Positions 12,101-24,484 of a stretch of DNA of 64,000 nucleotides are shown here, one piece after another. The stretch covers positions 353,702 through 417,701 of the forward strand of contig RQTK01000338.1 of NCBI GenBank assembly GCA_003991915.1. The letters run 5' to 3'. The notes under the pieces are model-generated. The model was not told the DNA's origin. It saw only the letters and a list, made by a program, of their open reading frames with translations, and searched no databases. Source of the DNA: Elysia chlorotica. Lineage: Eukaryota; Mollusca; Gastropoda; Plakobranchidae. Positions within the stretch are counted from its first letter, which is position 1, and each line of letters begins with the position of its first letter. The translations under genes were made by a program, and so were the position numbers.

Positions 12101-12254
12101 ATGGTGGTAGGGCAAGTTTAATTATTTTACCCGCTCTTTTGACCAAGCTATCTATTCTACGTCTAGTCTTATATTTTGAAAGAGCAGAGCCTCGCCAACA
12201 GGTGGCGCCAAAATAAATAATACTTTCTATGGTTGCATTGTAGATTAAAGTCAT
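11985..12254 (-). mobile_element. LINE reverse-transcriptase 3' fragment
   Basis: The minus-strand frame contains LIYNATIESIIYFGATCW, then a basic linker and LVKRAGKII. This matches the thumb and connector region that follows the catalytic core in many animal non-LTR retrotransposons (for example CR1/L2-like elements). Only this end is present, so it is a 5'-truncated fossil copy with no endonuclease or catalytic motif. The last residues come from the tandem duplication at its 3' side. Confidence 0.7.
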
Positions 12255-12726
12255 TTTAATAGTTTTATCAACACTAAAGGAATGAGAACAATGTCAGATA
12301 TTATGGCCCTTGATCCATCAGGTGGCAGCACCTTTTGATCAGTAAAGGGTCCTAAAGCGGAAGTAGACCAAGAGTATCTAAAAAATGATCGTAAATCATA
12401 GGTTTACTTTACATTACTGTTTTAAAAAAATAGCGTTGAAAAACTCGAAAAGACAAAATTATTATCCATGTATAGCAGAACATAAATTCTAGATCTACTT
12501 CCTAAATCTACTTTGCTCTGTTTGACAAACCGAACATTAAGAAAAAAAATTCGGTCAAGCAAGCGTCATTCTGCTTTGTGTTATGTATGAGCGTGTTATC
12601 TTCTTTTGTTAGTCGTTGTTTAACTACATGCGAATCAGATATCTTTTCAAATGTTTTTCATTCAGTACATGTATAATTTGCGAAAGGAAAAGAGAGGTTT
12701 CATGTTGTATTGGAAAATGAGTCATG

Positions 12727-12751
12727 AATGTTGTAAAACAGTGTAAGCTTA

Positions 12752-12816
<65 letters not shown>

Positions 12817-12871
12817 GCCTATTGGTGCTGTTATTTTTTTTTTAAATAAGCTTACACTGTTTTACAACATT
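12727..12871. repeat. Foldback repeat with an (ATT)n loop
   Basis: The arms AATGTTGTAAAACAGTGTAA (from 12727) and TTACACTGTTTTACAACATT (ending 12871) are reverse complements, about 25 bp each. The loop between them is mostly an ATT microsatellite (12755-12804). Confidence 0.85.
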
Positions 12872-13267
12872 TCAATCACAATTCAACCCCGAGTATGGCC
12901 ATTTTCAGCACTCAATTCATTTCTGGGATGTTTTTTTTTATTTTTTTTTGGGACTGAAATGTGATTTCTTCCTTTAAAACGAACCATGTTGGCTGTGTTG
13001 TTTATCCTGAACATCCGATCTAGGTCTAGTCTCTCTAGATCACATCTACCGCTTGGGGAGATCTAACCACTCCGTAAAATCTTAGTGATTAAACAAAATT
13101 ATCCTTTAATTAAAAAAAATAGTGTTTAAATTATCAGGCGTACTAAATGCAGACACGCGCAGCTTTTATTAGTCAGACATACAAAACAGTAGATCTAGCT
13201 CTAAATAATGCCTACTCGTTGATTTTTTTCTACACTAGATATATATATACAAAATTTTAATTATGGC

Positions 13268-13347
<80 letters not shown>

Positions 13348-14720
13348 CATGTATTATTCCAGATTAATTGATACTATTGGTAGGTCAAAGTCAGGTTTAC
13401 CTTATCCATTTCGGGTGCACAGGCTTAAAAACAAACTTCTAAGGCGTCCAATAAGAGCAAAATCTAAACAGGCAATGTGAATCTAGATAAATTGGGGAAT
13501 ACATGATTGTATTACCAACAGTTTGGCTTTTAAAACGGAATAGATTTTGAATCATTATGATGAATGGATGGACGAAAAAAGCGACCGCCTTTTGTTGTCA
13601 GAACTAAAGGTCATGCGAATATTTTTTTTTTTTTAAATTAAATTGCGAGAAAATCGGCCGAATTTATCCTAAGTTTTAAAAATGGTTTCTCCGAATGTCC
13701 AGATGTAAATTAAGCTACCCAATGTGTAGGAAACAGCGATATGGATTTAGATCTAGGCTTAGATTCCGTCGCAAAAGACAGCATATTATCTTTTACTGAT
13801 AGAAAAAAAAATAGCCGCGCAGAGCCTAAAATAATGGTTGGCTTTTGAAACAAAAATTCAACAAAGACATTTCAGCAACATGTCTTAGTCTAGAACTAGA
13901 TCTACATCTCTGATTGAGGTCAACTATTTGATCGCAGTAAAAAAAAGTGATATAAATTCAAAATAATAATAATAAAGATTTTATTATGAAAATACAATTA
14001 ACGATGGAACAATGGAATTTAAAATGCATCTAAAGTTGAATAGAATTAAAACACAATGGTCTGCAGCAAAGTAGCGAACAAAGCATAAAAACAAAGGCTC
14101 TACCATACCAACTTCAGGGACCTTGGGCCTTCAGGCCTTGGGCTGTGGTCTTAAGCCTTTTTATATAAATGAACAAAATGAATAATTATATACCAGTTTA
14201 TCTTCGGATCTATTGTCAGGCTAAAATATTGTTTTGTAGCTGTTGGCAATAGTAACAGTCTTGTCTTCAATAGAGAGAGGAATCGCTCTATCTTTCTGTA
14301 TCTTAAAATTATTTATTTTAATTTATTTATGTAAGGGGTGCGACTCACCATCCTTTTGATTATGTACGGTAGTTTACTCTGTAACTATTCTCTATCTTCC
14401 TCTCCCCCTCTCTCTCTAGCCTACATGTATTTCTCGATCTTTCTTCATCGACGTAATAGCCGCTAGACCTGGGCGTGCGTTTCGTTTGATTGAGGAAACT
14501 TGTTTCTATCGTTGAGTTTCCCTTGTCGCTTTTTCCTTTTGATTTGGGAAATCTAGGGAAACGGAGAATGTCCTTAGTTGTCGGTCGGTACTGGGAGATC
14601 ATAGGAGCGCTGTTTCCCCAGTTCCCTGAGTTCTAGGGAACTTTTGGGAAGTCCGGGGGAACGGAGCGCTCCGGGTGTTTCCTTTCATCAGCGGACATTT
14701 GCCGCTAATTTTCACTATTA
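12872..14720. other. Non-genic stretch with (ATT)n
   Basis: It holds an ATT microsatellite at 13268-13343 and AT-rich unique sequence. No gene recognised. The tract at 14340-14700 is less AT-rich but contains no recognisable protein. Confidence 0.4.
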
Positions 14721-14721
14721 A

Positions 14722-14880
14722 AGTGAGGTCTCTGTGGACGCCAAATCAGTGCCACGAGAACCATCACCGAGTACGTGTCCGTTGTGTGTGGGTGCCACAA
14801 CGTGAGTTCTAGCTTCTGTATTTGGATATATTTTTCTAAGTTTCACACTGTATGTTGGAGCTGCAGTTGTGTTTGGATAT
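14722..14880 (+). repeat. Partial third copy of the 15.8-17.05 kb foldback arm
   Basis: From GTGAGGTCTCTGTGGACGCC to GTTGTGTTTGGATAT this matches 16430-16588 with a few differences, then the match stops. Confidence 0.85.
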
Positions 14881-15153
14881 ATGAGCCATTCCCAAAAAAA
14901 GTGCCCCCCAGCATGCATGTATTTTAAAATGTTATAAATAATGACACATACTTTCGTTTTGTTTATGGTTTTTTCTATGTAAAGAGGACACTTTGAAGAG
15001 ATAACCCCAATAATTTCAACTTTTTATATTTCAAACTTGTTGAGTTATGTTGAGTTCAGTCTGGCAATCTGTTGTTTTTTGCACATTTTTTTCCTGACAA
15101 AGTTGAGATCATGTACTGATTATCTTGCTATGAAAGAAATATTCAATCATGGT

Positions 15154-15296
15154 TTGATTTTTTGTTGTTCAATATATAAGGAAATATCATATGAAAGGAA
15201 AAAGACGTGATAGATCACGATCGGTTGATTTTTTGTTGTTCAATATATAAGGAAATATCTTATGAAAGGAAAAAGACGTGATAGATCACGATCGGT
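15154..15296. repeat. Tandem duplication, about 70-bp unit
   Basis: Two adjacent copies of a unit containing TTTTTTGTTGTTCAATATAT ... GTGATAGATCACGATCGGTT differ at one or two positions. Each unit includes a small GTGATAGATCAC palindrome. Confidence 0.85.
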
Positions 15297-15791
15297 TGTA
15301 TAGTTTTTGCACAGGCAAACAATAAAAATGTATATAACGGACGTCATGCACTTTGTAAACAACACACAATGAAGTAAAAGCCCTATACTATACATGTTTG
15401 GGGCCAATCCCGCAAATTCTCGCGAAAAACGTGAATGGCAATACATGCCAATTGTAAAAATACCATTGAGTGTGCCCCCGAACATGGATTGAGTAGTGTA
15501 CGCTCAATGTAGACAAAATACTGTAATACTTTGTAAAAAAGTTACGTCCGTAAGATGCATCCCTAATTCTTTATTGTTTATTCTTTTTCTCCAAAAAGTG
15601 TTTTGAATCATACCATCTGAGTGCATACAATAAAAAAATGGTCACAAATTTCCCCTTGAGAGAGCTGTTTGTGATAGAAACGTATTTAAAATGACTTTGT
15701 AACTTGACCTAAAGAGTTACGTCCGTAAGATGTTTTTAGATTACCATTCTGTCACAAGTCACAGACTGTTATTAAATGATCCCATGTAAAT

Positions 15792-17053
15792 AAGGGCCAC
15801 TACTCAGGACCCTGGGCGCGGCTTCGCGCCAGTCTGCATAACCCAGATCACGTGACTCGCGCACGGCAGACCTAGCGTCGGCGTGCGGAGGACTGAGTGA
15901 TGATGGTCTGAGTGATACTGATACCGTAGTAACATTAACAATCCTCTACTTAGCAAGTACATTGTATACATTCTTGTGTACTATCATAACAATAAACATC
16001 TCAATAGATCTCGCAATTCACACAAAATTAGGAATGGATAATAGTAATAAAGTAATACCAATACATCATGACGTTTACATAGAATTAAATGAGCCGTCTG
16101 TCAAGGTCAAACAGTCAATCTAAACTGTCTGACATGAGGGGGAATAGAGAAGTTCAAAAAGAAAGTTATAATAAATGAAGAGCCAACTTACCCCAAAGTG
16201 ACACAATCCTCTCCAAAGGATAAACAAACTGGAAGTTCGAAGTAACTTCAATGGATAATAGATATAAAACTGTAGATAGTCCAAAACACAACTGCAGCTC
16301 CAACATACAGTGTGAAACTTAAGAAAAATATATCCAAATAGCAGAAGCTAGAAGTCAACGTTGTGGCACCCACACACAACGGACACGTCCTCAGTGATGG
16401 TTCTCGTGGCATAGAATCCCCTCTAGTGAGGTCTCTGTGGACGCCAAATCAGTGCCACGAGAACCATCACTGAGGACGTGTCCGTTGTGTGTGGGTGCCA
16501 CAACGTTGACTTCTAGCTTCTGCTATTTGGATATATTTTTCTTAAGTTTCACACTGTATGTTGGAGCTGCAGTTGTGTTTGGACTATCTACAGTTTTATA
16601 TCTATTATCCATTGAAGTTACTTCCTACTTCGAGTTCAAGTTGTTTATCCTTTGGAGAGGATTGTGTCACTTTGGGGTAAGTTGGCTCTTCATTAATTTT
16701 AACTTTCTTTTTTGAACTTCTATATTCCCCTCCATGTCAGACAGTTTAGATTGACTGTTTGACCTTGACAGACGGCTCATTTAATGCTATGTAAACTTTA
16801 TGATGTATTGCTATTACTTTATTAGCTACTTCTAATTTTGTGTGATTTACGAGATCTATTGAGATGTTTATTGTTATGATAGTACATAAGAATGTATACT
16901 TGCTAAGTAGAGGATTGTTACTATCACTCAGTATCAGATCATTATCACTCAGTCCTCCGCACGCCGACGCTAGGTCTGCCGTGCGCGAGTCACGTGATCT
17001 GGGTTATGCAGACTGGCGCGAAGCCGCGCCCAGGGTCCTGAGTAGTGGCCCTT
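15792..17053. mobile_element. Large inverted repeat (foldback element), arms of about 600-620 bp
   Basis: The left arm (about 15792-16411) is closely matched by the reverse complement of the right arm (about 16453-17053). The ends are AAGGGCCACTACTCAGGACC and its complement; the inner ends are TGCCACGAGAACCATCACTG and its complement, with a central spacer of about 41 bp. The arms differ by some substitutions and short indels, so this is not simply an assembly artefact. Part of the same sequence occurs alone at 14722-14880. It codes no recognisable protein; the open frames 16437-16715 and 16864-17136 are accidental. A foldback DNA transposon or an inverted pair of one repeat are the two explanations. 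Confidence 0.85.
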
Positions 17054-18707
17054 GGTCAGCTATGTATTGTATCCATCATTTCATGTACAATGAATTATCT
17101 CCCCTTAGTTTGACGCGTAAGGCCAAACATGCCTAGACTGGTGGTCATTTCACACCTACGTAATATTATTGTACTGTAGGCCTACACAGTAGATGGGACA
17201 GTACAATGTACTACTACTAGTCTGATAGTAGTACTCTAGATCATACATGATGCTATGATATTATTACTTGTCAGAGCAGTGCCATTTTACTATGACTGTA
17301 TTAACCATTATGAACTATTTGATTGGCAATGTGTAACACATGTTTTCTTATTTTCTACCTTTTTCCAGCTGATTGATTGCTGGGCATTTTGATTCCATTT
17401 TGATTACTATCATTTTGATTTCGACTATTTCTATCATTTTGATGAAGACTATCGATTACTATCCTTATTCATTTTGATACTTACTATCCGATAAATATCC
17501 TAAACATTACTATCTATCTATACCTTCTCTATCCTAGGGTATTGGCCATAGTAATTGTTTAACTTGTTGATGCACTGATTTTGATTATTGATCTTTTGTT
17601 CATAGTACAATAAAGGAGTTGATTGTTGGTATTTTTAACTCTCCTTCTGACTGAGTTCTATCGTTGTCAGTTGTTGTCCTTTTACTTTTAGTGTGTGTTA
17701 TACCGCTCTGTATAGATAGGGAGCAGTGGGCATTGAACCTCACTGTACATACTCAAACGAGCTCAGAGTGTAAACTCTCTAGGATTGCACGGTCATTTAG
17801 GAACGCTACCATACGTTATAACTATCTAGTCTTTGACCTGCAATCAACGTAGAAGTAGAGAGTAAGAGAAGTAGTAACCACATATCCCCGGAGTGGGTGG
17901 GTTGTACTTCATATGTACTGACAATTTTGTCTCGCACGTGGTAATTATTAGACATGAAAGAAAGGTAGAAAAATAAGGTAAAATCCAAAGAAATAGACCT
18001 TTCCCCTCTCAGTTTTTAAGGGCTTGGGACCTTCAAGATGTCAGCTTCAATAGAAGTCCACACCAAGGCCTGATTAGAAAGGTTTGACAGACGAGAAAAG
18101 AGAGCAGCAAGAAAAGGGAAACAGACAAACAAAATCATATTTTATACTCACACAAATCCTGGTCCTCGTTTGAAAAAAAAAATCTAAAGATAGAATGTAA
18201 ACTCAAAAAACTTTCAAAAACAAAATGTTACGAAACAAAAATGAATCGAATGTGAATATACAATAACTATTGAAAAAATAATGTTACACTAGTTAATAGA
18301 AGAAATGGTCCACCCATGCCATTCAAAGAGAAATATTACAAACATGTATTTTACAAAAACAAGAGAAATGAAGCACGAGAGTACTAAAATTTATTAAAAA
18401 TCTTTACTAATAAGCCAATAAACCTATAGGGAATGCTGTATTCTATGTTTGAAAAGATATATTTACACGTACAGCTATAATACACTTACTTGATGTACAT
18501 TTTTATATACAATGTAATACACTGGCCCTACGTAACTTATTATATACAATGAAATATACTTTAGCGTCAAAATTATATCCGACATAAAAGACATTATTTT
18601 AGCGTTAACACCGGTAAGGGAGATGGGTTATAGGATATGGAAGCATTACTAATAATAACTTAACGCTTTAACAATGCTATCTTAATAATACTTACCAATT
18701 TTCTTAC
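17054..18707. other. Non-genic stretch
   Basis: AT-rich sequence with no exon, RNA or repeat that I can identify. Confidence 0.4.
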
Positions 18708-18851
18708 CACTTATTTTGTGCATGATTAGTCCTCGGGAGCGACTTCACATTCAGGACACGTCTTATCACGATGTCTTCGTAGAACTTCAAGACCTCGTCA
18801 GATGTACATCTTTTTTTGAAGTCTGTCTCCAGTGTAGCTTCTAAGATAGGC
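18708..18851 (-). CDS. Candidate internal exon of an unrecognised gene
   Basis: A 144-bp minus-strand open segment lies between a convincing acceptor (TTATCATTAG before 18851) and donor (GTAAGA after 18708). It enters and leaves in the same phase. It would code about 47 residues, including ATLETDFKKRCTSDEVLKFY and EDIVIRR, a soluble, charged, probably helical peptide. I do not recognise the family and found no partner exon nearby. It could be an exon of a gene extending outside the parts I could decode, or a chance frame. Confidence 0.3.
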
Positions 18852-18929
18852 CTAATGATAACACAAGAAACAATAATTAGCTTATGTTGATGCGCACGCA
18901 ATTTGAGACGGCAATAGGTGGCCAGGATT

Positions 18930-19362
18930 GCGGCGTTACTTACTTACAGAACAGCTAGAGCAACCACAGTCAGACAACGGTCCTAGCCTGCACGCACCTC
19001 AAAGGCACCGCCACACTGGATCTCGCAAGCGGCCGGCGAGAAATCTGACGCAACGGGTTACGTCATCTGGGCGAGCGTTTAGCCACTCATCCACCTCCGC
19101 TAGTGGCCGACAACAAGAAGTACCCGATCCGGTAGTCGCTCCCCGGATATCGGGAACCGTAAAATGGTTTAACGTCAGGCGGGGTTATGGTTTCATCAAA
19201 CCTGACTATGAAGCTGGCGATATATTCGTCCACCGCTCAGCCATCGTGAACCATCCGAGAAACCGACAGAGGAGTGTCGGCGATGGAGAGCGGGTGGAAT
19301 TCTACGTTGTCAAAGATGGTAGTCGAAGGCTTATGGCTGCGAACGTGACTGGGCCTGGTTGA
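18930..19362 (+). CDS. Y-box-type cold-shock domain reading frame (intronless, no ATG)
   Basis: The frame ends with a cold-shock domain (from about 19147). It reads [15 protein letters not shown] (RNP1-type), then DIFVHRSAI (RNP2-type), then [18 protein letters not shown] and ANVTGPG. The PR...RSVGDGE.VEF segment is specific to metazoan Y-box proteins (YBX), which bind RNA and single-stranded DNA, so it derives from that family rather than from LIN28 or bacterial cold-shock proteins. About 70 low-complexity residues precede the domain. The frame has no ATG; it runs back to a TTG, and ACTTACTTACAG just inside it (to about 18949) looks like a splice acceptor. The glycine/arginine C-terminal tail of YBX proteins is absent. 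It lies in a local GC-rich island (18.9-19.6 kb). It could be a retrocopy, a spliced exon, or a module carried by a mobile element. Confidence 0.65.
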
Positions 19363-20580
19363 CCCCACCCACCAATTGGCCGAACGGGCAGAGATTAGAC
19401 GAGGCCAACCGACGCATCCTGATTTGACTGATCCTCGAAGTCAGAGCAGGTCCCACCTAGATAATGCCACTACGGGCACCATAACGGCCAGTTGGGAGGA
19501 CTGCATTAGGTATGCCGCGCGGCCCAACGCGTACTACGACTAGGGGCCTGCCCCTGGCCTGCACGGATTACGGACGGACTGTAGATTGGACCTTTGAGTA
19601 CATCGGAGACTCACGATCTGTTTGTTTTTCAAATCTGACCTGTCTTTCGCTTTTCCCTTGCATTTGTTTTTCTTAATTATTTTTTTAATATCGGTACACC
19701 ACCTTTTGTAACAAAGTTTTATTTCATGAACATGATACTTTGATAGGTTCAATTTTTGGTCTTAATTGACAACTGTAGAAGCCAAACTTGTCGAACTTGG
19801 TATTCTATTTTTAGAAGGACTTTAACTGTTCAAGTGAATTTTATTTTATCACTTTCTTGTATGTCTTTAATTGCACCCGTGTGATCCCGGGGCCCTTTAT
19901 TCGGGATTGTTAAGAATAGGATCACCGGTTTTATTCCATTTAGCCGGATCGTAGGAGGCGAGTAGAAAAATGGCCTGAGGAGATTCGAACCTTACTCCTA
20001 TGAAATAAGAAAACGCTTGAGTTTTCTTTAGAGTTGAACTTTCAGTAATAATGAGACGTGTGAAATTTTTTGGACGACTGTGTTGTATTGCTTATTTTGC
20101 ATTATGTTTGTAGACATTATTGCACTTATTTTGTTCAGCTAAGCTTTAAATAACTTCTGAACACTAGTAAGATGAGGCACTATCTGATATCCCTGGTACA
20201 GTTATGTTAATTTAGAGAACAGTAATTTGTACACGTTTGATGTCAAGTGAATGCATTACATGATATGACGGTATTTCTTAACTAATGATTGTACTTTGCT
20301 TAATGACCTTACTTTGTTCAAGGCACGGTTTTAAATAACTGTTGAACATTGCTATAATGGTAAGATTAAGAGATGAAGTATCTGAAATCTCTAGTTTGTA
20401 ATTGATAACTATCGTGGCTTTGCAATAGTCCTGATCTCTAGTTATGTATACTGAGTAGAATAATGTGTGACCACTATTATTACTTGAATTGCTACTTTTG
20501 GTGGATTCTATTTGAGGTTATTGATTTTGCTTGCTATTGCACTTGTCAGTCTGAATTATCGTGTTCAATATGTGATTTGA

Positions 20581-20630
<50 letters not shown>

Positions 20631-21091
20631 TGTGTATTTACCAAATCCTCCAAACGCGATATTATTGGAACTGCAGTCCAGATGTATACGATACTTTTTA
20701 GCAAATCTTACCCGACATTAGAAAGTTGTTTCGGTTAATAAATTAGCAAAAGCATTATTACAGTGACACAAATGTTGTGTTTTAGCCCAGTGCTAGACGA
20801 CAGACCTGTACCAACACTTGAGGGCCCTGGTGTAACAGGGGATTCAAGGCACACCCAACTAATCATGAATAGGTCCCTACATGTCGTCCACGACACTGCG
20901 ATGTTTTTTTTCAAAAATCTCAAGGAAAAGTTTCTTTTCATGCTGAATAAATTTGAAAAGCTCCCTTTATTATTGAAAATTACTGTTTTCTTGACGTAGA
21001 ACTTTTCTCATACTTACATCTTGAATTCTCTCCCCTCCCGCACCTTTTTTGAAAAATTATAGTGATTAATTGTTTGGCAAACATTCCCAAG
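19363..21091. other. Non-genic stretch with a diverged tandem duplication and (ATT)n
   Basis: After the GC-rich tail of the cold-shock locus the sequence becomes AT-rich. Segments at about 20135-20200 and 20310-20395 resemble each other (TTTAAATAACT.TTGAACA... TATCTGA.ATC.CT), a decayed duplication. An ATT microsatellite lies at 20588-20628. No gene seen. Confidence 0.4.
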
Positions 21092-21163
21092 TCCCAAGTG
21101 GTCTAGTGGTTAGGATTTCGCGCTCTCACCGCGACGGCCGGGGTTCGATTCCCCGCTTGGGAA
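21092..21163 (+). tRNA. tRNA-Glu (anticodon CTC)
   Basis: A full cloverleaf can be drawn. The acceptor stem TCCCAAG pairs with CTTGGGA. The D arm contains the box A-like GGTCTAGTGGTTAGGAT. The anticodon stem TCGCG/CGCGA holds loop CTCTCAC, whose middle CTC reads GAG. The T arm CGGGG-TTCGATT-CCCCG carries box B. There is no intron. A run of seven or more T follows within a few bases (from about 21165), as expected for RNA polymerase III termination. CCA is not encoded, as is normal in animals. All stems are intact, so it is probably functional. Confidence 0.95.
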
Positions 21164-23898
21164 TATTTTTTTCCCAAATCTTGGATCTTGTAAACTCTTT
21201 TCGTGATTATTCTGATTTAAAATTTATCAAAACGACTGACTCGAGTTGGTGGACACTTTTTTTTATTATAATTTTATTTTATGTATCTACATTAACTGTA
21301 CACTTTGTACTTGTAGCCTACATTGGCTCTGCTTCTTTAGCACAATTTTAGCCTCAGATGTTAAGAGAAGTATAGCTTGTTAAACATGGTTAAAATGGTG
21401 TAATTTTTATGGTAAACTGATTTAATTTTTGGTTCTTGTTTTAATATACAGTTGTAATGCTGCAAATTATGAACAGTTTAAATAACAGTAGCTTTGAATT
21501 GAAAAAAAAAAAAATCAGCTCATGGTATCTAGTTTCCTCATCCACACAGTAATCTCAATTAATCATCAAATAAACCGCCAATCACTTAGATTTTTATGGA
21601 CACGGAGAAGCCCAGAAAATGTTTTAAAAAAGACAAAAACGATTTCATCAAGAGACTTAAAAATGCACTTCTCTCAGGAAAATCCTAGCAAAGCGCAAAC
21701 TGATATTATATGTAGTGACCATGTCCCAGTGGCATCAAAATTTAGACAAACTCAAGAAAACTGGAAGTGGAGCTGCACACATCAAACTTCACTTGACCTT
21801 AAAATTAAATCTGCCCATTCATGTGCTGAGTTGAGTTTGTTTTTACGGCATGTCAGCACAGTAACGCTTTATTGTGTGCATGATGTCCGAAGACAGTTAA
21901 TACATTACACTAGTAGCAATGGTGACACTTTTTTATCTCCTGAGTGGTAAAAGCATCAAAATTGTGCATAGAAAGATTGGTTACAGTGAAGGGTATATAT
22001 ACCACAGTTTAAAAGATCAATGTGTAGGATTATCACAGTTAAACGTTAAAATATAGATTGATGTCCTTTAGAAGTCACAGTGTGCAATGAGGACTAACAT
22101 AAGTAAACATACTCTCTAGTGGTTTGGAAGCCAGGTGCAGACTTCTTTCCCGGTGAAAAAGCAGAGTCAACCATAATGTGACTCATGGATAATTGACTGC
22201 TGCAGGTATGACACTGTGGAGGCTTAAATATAGGAAATAATGAACAGAAGAAGGCAGGAAAAAGTCACAAAGAAAAAAAAAGTAACCTTATGGTCAGGAA
22301 AATCTGTAATGAAGCCAAAGTGAAGAGGCTAAATGACAAGACTGTGCAGCGACAATGATATATATATATATTCCAGACACTCAATCTACAAATTAATGAT
22401 TTACAATAACAAAGAAATCACAGGAAAAAAAATTGTGAGTGGACATCGATGTTTAAGTCGCAATATTTCAACAGTTGCGAGACTGAGAAATCTATCCAGT
22501 TAAAGATTAAAAAAACAAAACAAAGAAAAGTACTAGATCTTGCATCAGATTTTATTATAATACAATATATAAATAATCCAGATTTTTTAGCTTTAACTTA
22601 CAAGTACTCAAATCACACACTCATAGTTGTAAATTTCATTGTCATTGACATGCATGCATTGATCACCAGGAGACTATTCTTATAAATGGCAATGGCAACT
22701 GATTCCTTAGGTTTCGCTCTCAACATACTTCAATCTAAATATAAGCCACACCCAGCAACGATTTCTGTGCTGATTAAATTTAAATTCTAAACTGTTATAG
22801 AACAGGTTTCTGACAAGTAAATTGAGGCGTGATCTAGGCCTAATTTTTAAAAATTGTTTGTCATACCATGCATTGTGCAACAAGATGTTTTATATTTGAG
22901 ATGCTGCTAATTGAATTTCTGATCCTGAACTTTCTTTAGGTGATAAGCACAAGCCTCTAAAATCTGAATCTAAGGGGGCAACTGGTAAATTTCAGTGTGT
23001 TTAATAAAACAAACTTGCCCCCTCTTTCAATTTTCATGTCTCGCACAATCTGAATTTGCACTCTATTATTATGCATTACAGAACTTAAACAGTGCAATAA
23101 TTTTTTTTGCTCACTTTTGTATAACTACCCGCTAAATTTTATCCACCATGAATTTCACATCTTTGAATCAAATTGATCAATGAAAGTAAAACTCTATCTG
23201 TTTTAAAAATGTTTCCTAGGTTCACAGGACGATCCCACTATACAGCGACAGACCTCAGAGTCAGAGTAAGGGCCTAGCTACACCAAACTAGGCTAAGCGT
23301 GGGTCGTCAGTCACATATGGCAAAGTACGCGGTTCTGATGTAAACAACCCAAGCAACACAGATGCCAGCCGAAGCATTTGATACCAGGATCAGAGGTCAC
23401 CGGTCAGCGGGGAATCGCTCTTCGCACATACATGGGAGCCTAGATTTTGGCTTGACCAGCTATCTAGGTCAAAGTGTGCCCAGCGGTTATGTGATAAACT
23501 AAATTTTCAATTTCAAAAACTAAGCTTATTTCATATACCGGGTATCATTTTTATTGTGAACTTATTTTATTACTATCTGAGACTAAATATCCTACTTGGG
23601 TCTATACTTATAAAGGCATTCTGAATAAAAGTGTGTTTAAAGTTTTGAATCGAGAGCCGGAAAACAATGGCGGGCGTCCAACACAGACTATCACAGATCA
23701 AGTTTTGCCTCCCCATCGCAAAACACAGATTTTCGATCCGTCAACGGAAGCTGTTATCCGTCGTACGACAGCCGGTGTATCTCAAGGAACGAATAACCAC
23801 TAAAAATGGATCGCTGCATATCGTCTGTGTCTGTCCTATATGCATGTATAAGTTGGTATAGCCCGCCTTAAGATACCTGGGACTTAGTCGCACTATCT
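21164..23898. other. Mostly non-genic stretch
   Basis: A 142-residue open frame (21522-21950, plus) and a 64-residue frame with a good start context (23667-23861, AACAATGGCGGG) are the only candidates, and neither resembles a known protein. A dispersed repeat copy lies at 23268-23335. Confidence 0.35.
23268..23335. repeat. Dispersed repeat copy (copy 2 of the 4083 repeat)
   Basis: Same sequence start (GGGCCTAGCTACACCAAAC) and tail (TACGCGGT) as at 4083-4140, with several differences and a short insertion. Confidence 0.6.
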
Positions 23899-23990
23899 TG
23901 ACACTGACCCAATTATCAGGGGAAAAGGCAGCCAGTTCAGCGCATCAAACCAGGGACCTCTGATCTCTTGAGCTACCCCACCTCACAATT
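23899..23990 (-). repeat. Decayed SINE fragment
   Basis: It contains the body motif ACACTGACCCAAT.ATCAGGG and, to the right, a degraded tRNA-like head (AGGGACCTCTGATC..TTGAGCTA). Confidence 0.5.
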
Positions 23991-24089
23991 TTTGTAAACA
24001 ATCCATCTTTATTTCCTGCATAATTTTCCTGAAACAAGAAATCTGTTCTCAAGCCTGGTCTTCAAACTCCCATATTAGAACTCTGCTAC

Positions 24090-24484
24090 AGTGGAAACCT
24101 CACAAAATGAAGTCTGATAATTCAAATTTCTCATAAACTGAATTTTACAAGAGAAGAGGTTATTTCTTTTACTATGGCTCTATTAAAATCAGACTCAGTC
24201 ATAATTCAAAGTTTGTTTGGTTTAATTCACACCACCAATAGGCATAACATAATTACTATCTCTCAAGCAGAATTCAATGGTTATTGCTGCCCAAGACATG
24301 CTTTAAAAGAAATAGGGTTGGGAGAAGGACAATATCATAAACGTAGTTTCTCAAAAAGGTTAACTAACTGTCTATTAATTTTAACACTTTCGTGGTTCAG
24401 GTATGTCTCCTTCTCTACTTCGAATTCTCTTAATTCGAAGTTTAGATAAAATCTCAGGCAATTCAAACAATGAGGTCTCCACTG
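24090..24484. mobile_element. Pogo/Tigger-like MITE (intact outline)
   Basis: The ends are inverted: CAGTGGAAACCTCACAAAAT on the left and the complement of CAGTGGAGACCTCATTGTTT on the right, the style of Tigger/pogo terminal repeats. TA precedes the left end. The interior (about 395 bp in all) has no transposase. A second copy lies at 26855-28080. Family assignment rests on the terminal repeats only. Confidence 0.65.

Noticed and set aside
16437-17136. Two plus-strand frames of about 90 residues
   Set aside because: They lie wholly in the right arm of the inverted repeat and have no protein similarity.
21522-21950. 142-residue plus-strand frame
   Set aside because: It has an ATG but no recognisable domain, no splice context and ordinary AT-rich composition; I could not support it as a gene.
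23667-23861. 64-residue frame with a good ATG context
   Set aside because: Attractive start, but no similarity and no donor that leads to a further exon I can see.
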